The position numbers were made by a program, and so were the translations under genes. A DNA stretch of 64,000 bases from Bosea sp. RAC05 (GTDB taxonomy: Bacteria; Pseudomonadota; Alphaproteobacteria; Rhizobiales; Beijerinckiaceae): contig NZ_CP016464.1 of the NCBI RefSeq assembly GCF_001713455.1, forward strand, positions 4,512,001 to 4,576,000, read 5' to 3'. Below are positions 51,043 through 58,900 of this stretch, piece after piece. Below the pieces are notes generated by a model. That model had not been told where the DNA came from, did no database searches, and was given only the letters and a program-made list of their open reading frames with translations. The stretch's first letter is position 1. The number at the start of each line of letters is the position of its first letter.

Positions 51043-51538
51043 CGCCCTGTTCCCGCCGGAACAGCGCACCGATGTGCCCGCCTCTAGGGTGAATTCATCG
51101 GCGAACGGATCGCCGCCCCGCCAGAGGATGAGCGTCATGACCCAGAGCTTCACCAAGGTTTGCACCAAGACCGTCGCCGCCGCCCTGACCGTCGCCCTGA
51201 TCAGCGGCTCCTTCGTCTCCAGCGCCTCCGCCACCGACCGTGGGTTCAACGTCAAGCCGGTCAAGCAGCACAGCCGCAAGACGGCCGTCGCCGGGGCTCT
51301 GCTCGGCCTCACCGGCGCCCTCATCGGCGCGGCGATCGTCAGCAACCAGGCCCGCGCCGCCGAACCCCGCTACCGCAGCTACGAGGATCGCGACCTGCGT
51401 GAAGCCGGCTACGGCCGCCAGCGCCCGGTGCGCTTCGTCGAGGCCGAGGAAGACTGCTTCGAGAAGCCGATCAAGCGCGTCGACCGCTACTCCGGCGAGA
51501 CCATCACCGTCGGCTACAAGACCATCTGCCGCTGAGCG
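51043..51538 (+). repeat. direct duplication of about 0.5 kb, copy 2
   Basis: This matches 49022-49517 at a fixed offset of 2021 bases. The 5' dyad, leader and ribosome-binding site are nearly unchanged; sequence diverges mainly inside the His/Arg-rich coding stretch. Confidence 0.95.
51137..51535 (+). CDS. small secreted protein, paralogue 2
   Basis: 132 aa, the paralogue of 49116-49514. Signal segment, Gly/Ala-rich hydrophobic segment and Cys-containing tail are the same. About 11 residues differ, seven of them in the stretch RYRSYEDRDLREAGYGRQ, which has lost the histidines of paralogue 1. If paralogue 1 binds metal through its histidines, this copy would not; that is inference only. Confidence 0.78.
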   Translation: MTQSFTKVCTKTVAAALTVALISGSFVSSASATDRGFNVKPVKQHSRKTAVAGALLGLTGALIGAAIVSNQARAAEPRYRSYEDRDLREAGYGRQRPVRFVEAEEDCFEKPIKRVDRYSGETITVGYKTICR

Positions 51539-51573
51539 GCAGCCTGTGACGCTCGCCAGCTCTCTTCAGCTCC

Positions 51574-51611
51574 CCAAGCCTCCCCGGAGCTCCGGCTCCG
51601 GGGAGGCTTGG
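51574..51611. terminator. bidirectional terminator
   Basis: Perfect 16-bp arms CCAAGCCTCCCCGGAG and CTCCGGGGAGGCTTGG surround a 6-base loop; TCCTTT follows on the plus strand. It separates paralogue 2 from the convergent MOSC gene. Confidence 0.88.
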
Positions 51612-51673
51612 TCCTTTGCGGTCAGCCGCCTGCGGCAGACTGGACCATCGGACCCCGGCCCGGTGATCCCGCC

Positions 51674-52216
51674 TCACACCCGCTCCAGAGCCCGGTGCGG
51701 CAAGGCCGGCAGGGTGACCTCGATCGCATTCCCCGGAGCCACCACCCCACCCTCCAGCACGATGCCCATGATCCCGGCCTTGCGCACGATCTTGCCCTCC
51801 GCGTCGCGCCCGAGCACCGCGGCGAGCAGCCCCGGCCGGAACGCCTCGATCTGGGCGCAGGGGTTGCGCAGGCCGGTGATCTCGACAAGCGCCTCCGGCC
51901 CCAGCCGCAGCCTGGTGCCGACCGGCAGGCCCAGCAGGTCGAGCCCGCGCGTCAGCACGTTCTCGCCCATCTGGCCGGGCGCAACATCGAAGCCGGCGGC
52001 GTTCAGCTCGTCGAACAGCTCGGCATGGATGAGATGGACCTGCCGCAGATTGGGCTGCGTCGGATCGACCGCGACGCGCGAGCGGTGCTTCACCGTCTCG
52101 CCGCAATGGGCGTCGCCCTCGATGCCGAGCCCGGCCAGCAGGCGGATCGAGCCCTGTACCGGCTTGCTGAAGCGATGCCCCATCGCCGCGCTCACCGAGA
52201 TCACTGTCGCGGTCAT
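51674..52216 (-). CDS. MOSC domain-containing protein
   Basis: 180 aa, a single MOSC domain. LAGLGIEGDAHCGETVKHRS, GQMGENVLTRGLDLLGLPVG and EITGLRNPCAQIEAF with the conserved Cys near residue 120 match the family. MOSC proteins handle molybdenum cofactor sulfur or reduce N-hydroxylated compounds. No molybdoenzyme gene is adjacent. Confidence 0.9.
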   Translation of the reverse strand: MTATVISVSAAMGHRFSKPVQGSIRLLAGLGIEGDAHCGETVKHRSRVAVDPTQPNLRQVHLIHAELFDELNAAGFDVAPGQMGENVLTRGLDLLGLPVGTRLRLGPEALVEITGLRNPCAQIEAFRPGLLAAVLGRDAEGKIVRKAGIMGIVLEGGVVAPGNAIEVTLPALPHRALERV

Positions 52217-52242
52217 CCGCCCTCCTCTCCAGCTTCACCGAA

Positions 52243-52325
52243 CCGTCATTACGAGCGCAGCGAAGCAATCCAGATCGTCGAGCGCGACGTCCCTCTGGAT
52301 GGCTTCGCTGCGCGCGCAATGACGG
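52243..52325. repeat. palindromic intergenic repeat, CGTCATT...AATGACG type
   Basis: Arms of about 31 bases (CCGTCATTACGAGCGCAGCG at one end, CGCTGCGCGCGCAATGACGG at the other) form a long imperfect hairpin. This resembles dispersed palindromes common in Hyphomicrobiales genomes. It lies between the MOSC and bfr genes. Confidence 0.8.
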
Positions 52326-52346
52326 CGTGGCGGCGTGGTCTAAGAC

Positions 52347-52376
52347 AAAGCCGGCCCCGCATCGCGGAGCCGGCTT
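52347..52376 (-). terminator. terminator of bfr
   Basis: AAGCCGGC and GCCGGCTT arms with a further CCGC/GCGG pairing inside. On the minus strand it lies 30 bases after the bfr stop and ends in TTTGTC. Confidence 0.75.
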
Positions 52377-52405
52377 CGCTGATCCTGCCTTGAACGGCGC
52401 CGGAC

Positions 52406-52891
52406 TCAGTGGCCTTCGTCGAGACCGCCCATATGCTTCTGGGTGTAGAGCTCGATGCCGATGCGGCCGATGAGGTCGAGTTGCGTCTCGAGGAAGTCGA
52501 TATGGCCTTCCTCGTCCTTCATCAGGGCCTTGAACAGCTCCTCGGAAGGGTAGTCGTGAACCTCGCGGCAATAGGTCGCCGCCTCCTGGTAGAGCGCGCG
52601 CGCCTCGATCTCGGCCTTCAGATCGGCCTCGATCACTTCCTTGACGTTCTCGCCGATCCGCAGCGGATCGAGCGTCTGCATGTTCGGGAAGCCCTCGAGG
52701 AAGAGGATCCGGTCGACGAAGCGGTCGGCATGGACCATCTCCTCGATCGATTCCTTCTTCCAGGTCTTGGCCATCTCCTTCAGACCCCAGTTGTCCAGGA
52801 TCCGGTAGTGCAGCCAGTACTGGTTGATCGCCGTCAGCTCGGAGCGAAGCCCCTTGTTGAGATAGTCGATGACCTTCTTGTCACCCTTCAT
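52406..52891 (-). CDS. bfr: bacterioferritin
   Basis: 161 aa. It stores iron in a 24-mer shell. The ferroxidase ligands E18, E51, H54, E94, E127 and H130 are all present, and M52 is the heme ligand shared between subunits. It lies downstream of irr and bfd on the same strand but has its own upstream region with an ICE-like palindrome, so it is probably controlled separately by Irr. Bfd, encoded next door, is expected to reduce stored iron for release. Confidence 0.97.
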   Translation of the reverse strand: MKGDKKVIDYLNKGLRSELTAINQYWLHYRILDNWGLKEMAKTWKKESIEEMVHADRFVDRILFLEGFPNMQTLDPLRIGENVKEVIEADLKAEIEARALYQEAATYCREVHDYPSEELFKALMKDEEGHIDFLETQLDLIGRIGIELYTQKHMGGLDEGH

Positions 52892-52911
52892 GGCGCCAGC
52901 GCTCCGCAGTT

Positions 52912-52932
52912 ACATTAGAATGATCCTAATGT
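52912..52932. promoter_or_regulatory. ICE-like Irr-binding palindrome upstream of bfr
   Basis: ACATTAG-AATGATC-CTAATGT has perfect 7-bp outer arms. The core TTAGAA-TGA-TCCTAA fits the iron-control element TTTAGAA-N3-TTCTAAA with one mismatch per extended core. It lies 21-41 bases before the bfr ATG, where binding would affect transcription. Confidence 0.7.
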
Positions 52933-52989
52933 AGGGCAGGCATCCGCGAAAGAAAAGGGGAAAAGCGCAGCCAAGGCCGGCGCGCCGGC

Positions 52990-53274
52990 TCAGGCGGCGA
53001 GGTCGTTCTCGGCCGCGAGGCCGTCCATCATCTGCCCGACGGCGATATGGACCGAGCATTCGATCTCGCGTGCGGCGCAGGAGCCGCACTGCGTCATGCA
53101 GGCGGCGCGCGCCTCGGCGAGGATGGCGCGCACCTCGCGGGCGCAGCGGCCGCAGTCAGGGCTGCAGCCCAGGCAGTCATAGGCCTCTCCCGCCGTCCGC
53201 GGGCCCGTGCCGTCAGGGGCGATCGTGCCCTTGATCTGCCGGCAGGACAGGACGTTGCAGGAGCAGACGATCAT
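52990..53274 (-). CDS. bfd: bacterioferritin-associated ferredoxin-like (2Fe-2S) protein
   Basis: 94 aa, with the Bfd fold signature: MIVCSCNVLS at the start and CLGCSPDCGRCAREVRAIL in the middle. The extra cysteines near CMTQCGSC are more than the four cluster ligands, which is notable. In known systems Bfd docks on bacterioferritin to reduce its heme and mobilise iron. Its ATG shares one base with the irr stop (TGATG), so the two are translationally coupled. Confidence 0.9.
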   Translation of the reverse strand: MIVCSCNVLSCRQIKGTIAPDGTGPRTAGEAYDCLGCSPDCGRCAREVRAILAEARAACMTQCGSCAAREIECSVHIAVGQMMDGLAAENDLAA

Positions 53275-53834
53275 CAGTGGCCGCCCGCCGCCAGGCGGCT
53301 CTCGAGGCTGCGATGCTCGGTCGTCCGGGTCTCGATCTCCTGCCCGTCGGCGCGGCGCAGGCGCACGATCACCTCGACCGAGGAGATCATCATGCCCTCG
53401 GGCGCCTCCGGCAGGCCGGCGACCTGGATCGTCGAGCCGGGGATGTCGACGACCGTCTCGTCGTCCTCATTATAGAAGTGGTGATGCTCGGAGACGTTGG
53501 TGTCGAAGAAGGTCTTCGGGCCGGAGACCGAGACCTGGCGCAGCAGCCCGGCCTCGGAGAACTGGCGCAGCGTGTTGTAGACGGTGGCGAGCGAGAGCGG
53601 CTCGCGGGCGCGCAGCGCCTCCTCATAGAGCATCTCGGCGCTGACATGGCGGTCGCCCTTGGCGAACAGCAGCCAGCCCAGCGCCATGCGCTGGCGCGTC
53701 GGCCGCAGGCCGGCGGTCCGCAGCCGCGCCTTCACGGCGCTGATCGGGCAGGAGGCCGGGCTTTTCTGCGGCCAGGGAATCTGGTCGGCCGCGGCCCGCT
53801 GCGGGGTCTGTTCCTTCGGGGACGAAAAACTCAT
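53274..53834 (-). CDS. irr: Irr-type iron response regulator (Fur family)
   Basis: 186 aa from ATG 53834. LRTAGLRPTRQRMALGWLLF and AKGDRHVSAEMLYEEA are the winged-helix part, SLATVYNTLRQFSEAGLLRQ the recognition helix region, and NVSEHHHFY the His-rich heme-sensing motif of Irr. Irr binds ICE boxes under low iron and is degraded on heme binding. The frame runs up to 53885 but would cross its own operator. An ICE-like palindrome upstream suggests autoregulation; bfd is coupled downstream. Confidence 0.93.
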   Translation of the reverse strand: MSFSSPKEQTPQRAAADQIPWPQKSPASCPISAVKARLRTAGLRPTRQRMALGWLLFAKGDRHVSAEMLYEEALRAREPLSLATVYNTLRQFSEAGLLRQVSVSGPKTFFDTNVSEHHHFYNEDDETVVDIPGSTIQVAGLPEAPEGMMISSVEVIVRLRRADGQEIETRTTEHRSLESRLAAGGH

Positions 53835-53869
53835 CGGAGACGCCTTCCACATCGCCGGCTTTGCGGCGC

Positions 53870-53894
53870 GTAGTTTAGAAAACATCTAAACTAC
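53870..53894. promoter_or_regulatory. ICE-like Irr-binding palindrome upstream of irr
   Basis: GTAGTTTAGA-AAACA-TCTAAACTAC is a perfect 10-bp inverted repeat. The core TTTAGAA-AAC-ATCTAAA matches the iron-control element except for one base. It lies 36-60 bases before the irr ATG. Confidence 0.78.
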
Positions 53895-54003
53895 TGATAT
53901 TGCTATTATATTTGTCGAAGTCGCGCCCGCTTGTCAATCGCGCGGGCTGCGGCATCCCGTCATCGCGGGGCCGCCGGGGCCCATCCCGACCGCCGCCTGA
54001 GCC

Positions 54004-55590
54004 TCAATGGCCGCCGCCCGCGCCCGGTGCCGCGGCCGGAGGTTTGCGCATGAACAGCGCCAGCGCGACGAGCGCCACGAAGATGCAGGTCAGCCCGAGA
54101 AAGACGTCGCCGAAGGCCATGATCAGCGCCTGCTTGTGGGCGCGCTGGTTGATCAGCGCGAGCGCCATCTGCTCGGCCGCGTCGCCATAATCGAGGAAGC
54201 GCTGCATCGTCTGGGCGATCGCTTCCTCCGCCACCTGCCGGCCCGCCGCGACGCGCTCGTGTAGCCGGGCGATGTGCAGGTCGGTGCGCGTGTTGAGCAG
54301 CGTGTTGATCAGCGCGAGCCCGACCGCGCCGCCGAGATTGCGGGTGAGGTTGTAGAGGCCCGACGCGTTCTTGAGCTGCGCCGGCGGCAGCGTGCCGAGC
54401 GCGAGGTTGTTGATCGGCACCATGCACAGCATCAGCGAGACGCCCCGCAGGATCTGCGGCGCGAGCAATTCGTAAAAATCCCAATCCGCGGTGATGCCGC
54501 TGGCGATCCAGGTGCCGAGCCCGAAACCGCCGAAGCCGATCATCATCTGCACGCGCGGGTCGATCTTCGTCGAGAGCTTGCCGGCGATCGGCGCCGTCAG
54601 GAACATGCACAGCCCGGTGACGAACATCGTCTGGCCGATCTGCAGCGAATCATAGCCGCGGATGCGCCCGAGATAGACCGGGTAGAGATAGGTCAGCCCG
54701 TAGAGGCCGATGCCCATGCAGAAGGAAAACAGCGAGCCGAAGGCAAAGTTGCGGTTGGTGAAGGCGTAGAGATCGACCAGCGGGTCGTCCCGCGTCAGCG
54801 CGCGCCAGAAGAACAGCACCGCGCCGAAGACCATGACGACCGAGAAGAAGACGATCTCGTGGCTCTCGAACCAGTCCAGTCGCGTGCCTTCTTCAAGCAC
54901 ATATTCGAGGCTGCCGAGGAAGCCCGCCATGCCGAGCAGGCCGAGCCAGTCGAAGCGCTTCAGGAGCCCCTTCTGCGGCTTGTCGAAGTCGATCAGCGTC
55001 CAGGCGGCGATCGTGACGCAGATCCCCGGCACGACATTGACCAGGAAGAGCCAGTGCCAGGAGAAGGCGCTGCTGAGATAGCCGCCGACGGTGGGGCCGA
55101 TCGTCGGCGCGAGCGTCGCGACCAGCCCGATGATCGGCGAGACCACGGGACGCTTGGAGGGCGGGAAGATCGTGAAGGCGGCGGCGAAGACGCCGGGAAT
55201 CATGCCGCCGCCGATGAAGCCCTGCACGGCGCGCCACAGGATCATCTCGTTGATCGAGGACGACATCGCACAGAGCACGCTGGCGATGGTGAAGCCGGCG
55301 GCGGCGATGGTGAAGAAGACGCGGGTCGACAGCGCCCGGCTGAGATAGCCCGAGAGCGGGATCATGATCACTTCCGCGATCAGATAGGCCGTCTGGACCC
55401 AGGCGATCTCGTCCGACGAGGCCGACAGCCCCGCCTGGATTTCCGCCAGCGAGGCGGAAACGATCTGGATGTCCAGGATCGCCATGAACATGCCGAAGAC
55501 CATCGCCACGAAGGCGAAGATCCGGCGCATCGGAATGGCGTCGGCGGCCGGCGGGCTGCCTGCCGGGCTGCTCAGGGTCGCGGTGGCCAT
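54004..55590 (-). CDS. emrB: DHA2-family MFS multidrug efflux permease (EmrB-like)
   Basis: 528 aa with about fourteen membrane helices. MVFGMFMAILDIQIVSASLA is the first helix with the DHA2 motif D1; WVQTAYLIAEVIMIPLSGYL and PSKRPVVSPIIGLVATLAPT carry the conserved loops and motif C. With a membrane-fusion partner it exports drugs across both membranes by proton exchange. The partner HlyD-type gene lies upstream on the same strand, separated by a 117-bp palindromic repeat. Confidence 0.93.
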   Translation of the reverse strand: MATATLSSPAGSPPAADAIPMRRIFAFVAMVFGMFMAILDIQIVSASLAEIQAGLSASSDEIAWVQTAYLIAEVIMIPLSGYLSRALSTRVFFTIAAAGFTIASVLCAMSSSINEMILWRAVQGFIGGGMIPGVFAAAFTIFPPSKRPVVSPIIGLVATLAPTIGPTVGGYLSSAFSWHWLFLVNVVPGICVTIAAWTLIDFDKPQKGLLKRFDWLGLLGMAGFLGSLEYVLEEGTRLDWFESHEIVFFSVVMVFGAVLFFWRALTRDDPLVDLYAFTNRNFAFGSLFSFCMGIGLYGLTYLYPVYLGRIRGYDSLQIGQTMFVTGLCMFLTAPIAGKLSTKIDPRVQMMIGFGGFGLGTWIASGITADWDFYELLAPQILRGVSLMLCMVPINNLALGTLPPAQLKNASGLYNLTRNLGGAVGLALINTLLNTRTDLHIARLHERVAAGRQVAEEAIAQTMQRFLDYGDAAEQMALALINQRAHKQALIMAFGDVFLGLTCIFVALVALALFMRKPPAAAPGAGGGH

Positions 55591-55607
55591 GGCGGCCTCC
55601 TCTTACG

Positions 55608-55724
55608 AGCCCTCATCCTGAGGAGGCCCGCCAGGGCCGTCTCGAAGGATGATCCAGTGTGCTCCGAGGCCTCCTGGACCATCCTTCGAGACGCCGCCTG
55701 TGGCGGCTCCTCAGGATGAGGGCT
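55608..55724. repeat. long palindromic repeat inside the emrAB transcript
   Basis: Two arms of about 49 bases, beginning AGCCCTCATCCTGAGGAG on each strand and ending TCTCGAAGGATG-TCCA-like, are nearly perfect inverted copies around a loop of about 18 bases. It would form a very stable hairpin in the mRNA between emrA and emrB and may change their ratio. It belongs to the class of dispersed CATCCTGAGGAG palindromes seen in alphaproteobacteria. Confidence 0.88.
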
Positions 55725-55742
55725 GAGAAAACACCCAGATGG

Positions 55743-56969
55743 TCAGCGCCCGCCGACAGGCCGCGGATCGATCTTCACCACCACCGACATGCCCGGCCGC
55801 AGCACATGGCGCGCCGTGGCCTCGGGCGCGAGCGCGATGCGGACCGGCACGCGCTGGACGATCTTGGTGAAGTTGCCGGTCGCATTGTCGGGCGGCAGCA
55901 GGGTGAAGACCGAGCCGGTGCCGCCGCTGATGCCGCTGACACGCCCCTCGAAGACCTGGCCCGGCAGCGCATCGACGGTGATCGTCGCCCGGTCGCCGAT
56001 CTTCAGCGGCCCGACCTGCGTCTCCTTGAAGTTCGCATCGACATAGACCTGGTCCAGCGGCACGATCGACATCAGGCGCTTGCCGGCGCTGACGAGGTCG
56101 CCGAGCTGCACATTGGTGTTGGCGACGAGGCCCGAGATCGGTGCTGCGACGCGGGTGAAGCCGAGGTCGCGCTCCGCCTTCTGCTCGGCGATCTTCAGTT
56201 CGTCCGCCTGGCGCGCCGCCTCGACCCGCTGCGCCTTCAACACCTCGACATTCGCCTGCGCGGCGGCGACGCCGGCCACGGCGCTGCCGAGCGACGCCTT
56301 CGCCTGGTCGCGGGCGGCGACCGCGGCGTCCAGCGTGGCCTGGGATCCGTAGGACTTGGCGGCGAGGCTGTTGGCGCGCTCGAAATCGGCGATCGTGCGG
56401 GTGACGCCGGCCTGGGCGGAGGTCTCCTGCGCCTGGGCCTGCTGCAGGCTGGCGCGGCCGGCCTCGATCTGGCTGTCGATGCGCGCGAGCGTCGCCATCG
56501 CGGTGGCGGTCTTGGCGCGGGCGCTGTCGAGCGCGATCCGCCAGTCGCCATCGTCGAGCGCGACCAGCGGCTGCCCGGCCGTGACCTCCTGGTTCTGCCT
56601 GACGCTGACGCTCGTGACATTGGCCGAGAGCTTGGCGGAAATCGTCGCCATCTCGGCCCCGACATAGGCATCGTCGGTCGAGACGATGAAGCGGCCGTTG
56701 AACCACCAGTCGGCCCCGAACCAGAGCCCGGCCCCGACCGCGGCCGTACCGACGAGCGCAAAACCGGCACGGCGGACCATCCGGCTCCGAGCCGAAGGCT
56801 TCGCCGCCGCGGCGGCGCCTGCCTCCGGAGCCGGCGCGGTCTCGCCCGCCCGTCGGGCCTCGGCGGACTGAGGGGCGGCAGAGGGCGTGCCCTGGGGAGC
56901 GGGTCCGACGAGCTTGAGGCGGTCGCGCCGGACCTCGTCGCGCGGCTCGGGCAGGATTTCGGCAGCCAT
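55743..56969 (-). CDS. emrA: HlyD/EmrA-type membrane-fusion protein
   Basis: 408 aa from ATG 56969. A cytosolic Pro/Ala-rich tail (1-65) leads to one membrane helix (about 68-88, FALVGTAAVGAGLWFGADWW), then a barrel-sandwich half (VTAGQPLVALDDGDWRIALD), an Ala-rich coiled-coil hairpin (about 120-250) and the second lipoyl half with RVAAPISGLVANTNVQLGDL. It links EmrB to an outer-membrane channel. Two operators lie upstream, shared with the divergent TetR gene. Confidence 0.92.
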   Translation of the reverse strand: MAAEILPEPRDEVRRDRLKLVGPAPQGTPSAAPQSAEARRAGETAPAPEAGAAAAAKPSARSRMVRRAGFALVGTAAVGAGLWFGADWWFNGRFIVSTDDAYVGAEMATISAKLSANVTSVSVRQNQEVTAGQPLVALDDGDWRIALDSARAKTATAMATLARIDSQIEAGRASLQQAQAQETSAQAGVTRTIADFERANSLAAKSYGSQATLDAAVAARDQAKASLGSAVAGVAAAQANVEVLKAQRVEAARQADELKIAEQKAERDLGFTRVAAPISGLVANTNVQLGDLVSAGKRLMSIVPLDQVYVDANFKETQVGPLKIGDRATITVDALPGQVFEGRVSGISGGTGSVFTLLPPDNATGNFTKIVQRVPVRIALAPEATARHVLRPGMSVVVKIDPRPVGGR

Positions 56970-56992
56970 GAGATCATCCTGACACTTACAAT

Positions 56993-57010
56993 TCGAACCA
57001 AACGGTTCGA
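56993..57010. promoter_or_regulatory. TetR operator 1
   Basis: TCGAACC-AAAC-GGTTCGA: 7-bp perfect arms around a 4-bp centre, 24-41 bases upstream of the emrA ATG. The arms are identical to operator 2. Confidence 0.8.
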
Positions 57011-57053
57011 TCGCTATTGAACTAGCGCGCGCCACGCGTCATATCAAGAGCGA

Positions 57054-57073
57054 ATCGAACCGATCGGTTCGAT
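57054..57073. promoter_or_regulatory. TetR operator 2
   Basis: ATCGAACCGATCGGTTCGAT is a perfect 20-bp palindrome with the same TCGAACC/GGTTCGA arms as operator 1. It lies 31-50 bases upstream of the tetR ATG. Centre-to-centre distance between the two sites is about 62 bases. Confidence 0.85.
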
Positions 57074-57103
57074 GATTTTGCAGGTGCGCCCTGCGCCTGA
57101 CGG

Positions 57104-57778
57104 ATGGACGAGATGAACGAAACGGCCGACCAGCGGCCCAGAACGGCAGCCCGCAACCGGCGGATCGCCGGCATGGACCCACAGAAGCGCCGCCAGATCC
57201 TCGATGGCGCGCAGGCGATCTTCCATGCCCAGGGCTTCGACGCCGCGAGCATGAACGAGATCGCCGCGGCCGCCGGCGTCTCGAAAGGCACGCTCTATGT
57301 CTACTTCGAGGACAAGGAGCACCTCTTCATCGCGCTGATCGAGCGCGAACGGGAGAAGCACCGCCAGCACATGTACGATGCCCTCGCCGAGCATCCAGAC
57401 CTCGCCCATGCGCTCACCGGCTTCGGCATCAATCTGGTCCGCCTGGTGACGGACCCATTCGCGCTCAGCGCGCACCGGATCGTGCTCGGCGTCGCCGAGC
57501 GCATGCCGGAACTCGGCCGCGAGTTCTACGAGCGCGGCCCGCTGCTCGGCGGACAGCGCCTCGCCGCCTTTCTCGAGCGCCGGGTCGCCGCGGGCGAACT
57601 CGCGATCGCCGATCCCGTGCTGGCCGCCGCCCAGTTCGCCGACCTCTGCCAGTCGACGCTGCTGCGCCCGCGCCTGTTCAATGCCGAACGCCGGCCGCCG
57701 ACGGAAGCGGAGATCGCCCATGTCGTCGACGCGGCGGTGACCATGTTCCTGGCGCGGTACGCCGCACGCGCGGGCTGA
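57104..57778 (+). CDS. TetR/AcrR family regulator of the EmrAB pair
   Basis: 224 aa (ATG 57104; 57113 also possible). The DNA-binding domain spans about 29-76: RRQILDGAQAIFHAQGFDAA then EIAAAAGVSKGTLYVYFEDK. The C-terminal ligand domain resembles the TetR_C group of AcrR-like repressors (TLLRPRLFNAERRPPTEAEI). It is divergent from emrA with two shared palindromic operators between, so it probably represses both genes until a drug binds. Confidence 0.92.
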   Translation: MDEMNETADQRPRTAARNRRIAGMDPQKRRQILDGAQAIFHAQGFDAASMNEIAAAAGVSKGTLYVYFEDKEHLFIALIEREREKHRQHMYDALAEHPDLAHALTGFGINLVRLVTDPFALSAHRIVLGVAERMPELGREFYERGPLLGGQRLAAFLERRVAAGELAIADPVLAAAQFADLCQSTLLRPRLFNAERRPPTEAEIAHVVDAAVTMFLARYAARAG

Positions 57779-57784
57779 GCCGGG

Positions 57785-58717
57785 TCAGCCCGCCTCACGC
57801 GCCTTGATGCGCTCGCGATGTGCCGTGTAGAGGCCCGAGCCCGCGATGATGACCGCGCCGACCAGCGTCCAGAGGTCGGGCAGCACGCTGAAGATGAAGA
57901 GGCCGAACAGCGAGGCCCAGAGCAGCTGGATGTAGGAGAAGGGCGCCAGCAGCGAGGCGTCGCCATGGCGATAGGCCAGCACGATCAGCCAGTGGCCCAT
58001 CGTCGAGGACACGCCGATGAAGACGCCCATGGCGACGATCGTCGGCGTCACCGGGCTCCAGACAAAGGGCACGGCGAGGCTGAGCAGGCCCAGGCCGACC
58101 AGCGCCGAATAGGCCAGCGTCGTCAGCGGGCTCTCGGTGCGGCTCATCATCCGCGTCATGATCATCGCGAAGGCCCAGGACAGGGCCGAGGCCACGGCCA
58201 GCAGCGAGGCGATCTGGAAGCCGGCGCCGCCCGGCCGCACCACGATCAGCACGCCGGCAAAGCCGACCAGCGTCGCGGTCCAGCGCCGCCAGCCGATCGT
58301 CTCGCGCAGGATCGGGATCGACAGTGCCGTGACGAAGAGTGGCGCGACGAAGCCGGTCGCTGTCGCGTCCGCCAGCGGCATGTAGCGCAGCGCCATCACG
58401 AAGAGCACGGATGAGGCCAGGAGCCCGATCCCGCGCAGGACCTGCAGCACCGGGCGCTGCGTCGACAGGCGGGCGAGGCCGCCGCGCCGCCAGACGATGC
58501 CGAGCATGATCAGGGTGAAGGTGCAGTAGCGCAGCCAGCTGACCTGCAGCGGCGAGATCTGCTGCGTCAGCAGCTTGGAGACCATGTCCGCCGAGGTTAG
58601 GAAGATGCTCGCCAGCAGCACGAAGGCGATCCCGCGCAGGGGCGCGTCGCGCCGCGGCGGAGTGGCGATGGCGGTCGGGATCGGCGGTGGCGGTTCGGTC
58701 TGGGGAGCGTTGGGCAC
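57785..58717 (-). CDS. EamA/DMT family transporter
   Basis: 310 aa, ten predicted helices and two EamA repeats (FVLLASIFLTSADMVSKLLT and, in the second repeat, IQLLWASLFGLFIFSVLPDL). VALRYMPLADATATGFVAPL is typical of the RarD/S-adenosylmethionine-like subgroup. The proline-rich N-terminal tail (1-20) is cytosolic. Convergent with tetR (7-base gap). Substrate unknown. Confidence 0.88.
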   Translation of the reverse strand: MPNAPQTEPPPPIPTAIATPPRRDAPLRGIAFVLLASIFLTSADMVSKLLTQQISPLQVSWLRYCTFTLIMLGIVWRRGGLARLSTQRPVLQVLRGIGLLASSVLFVMALRYMPLADATATGFVAPLFVTALSIPILRETIGWRRWTATLVGFAGVLIVVRPGGAGFQIASLLAVASALSWAFAMIMTRMMSRTESPLTTLAYSALVGLGLLSLAVPFVWSPVTPTIVAMGVFIGVSSTMGHWLIVLAYRHGDASLLAPFSYIQLLWASLFGLFIFSVLPDLWTLVGAVIIAGSGLYTAHRERIKAREAG

Positions 58718-58853
58718 GGGGCGATCGCGGCGGCGGGAGCCGCGATCTTAGAGAGCTTTGCCGGCGATGGGTTGCGCAAAGAACGAACGGCCCGCATGCG
58801 GCCGCCACCCGCACGGGAGGGCCAGAGGCCGTGACGGCGCGCCCCAACGCAAA

Positions 58854-58875
58854 GAGGCGGGCCGAAGCCCGCCTC
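58854..58875 (-). terminator. terminator of asd
   Basis: GAGGCGGGC and GCCCGCCTC form a 9-bp stem with, on the minus strand, a TTCG tetraloop, followed by TTTG. It lies 26 bases after the asd stop. Confidence 0.85.
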
Positions 58876-58900
58876 GTCGCCCCCGGATCGGGATGATCGA

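Noticed and set aside
49022..51538. Composite transposon formed by the two direct copies
   Set aside because: No transposase, no terminal inverted repeats and no target-site duplication were visible; the copies carry a secreted-protein gene instead.
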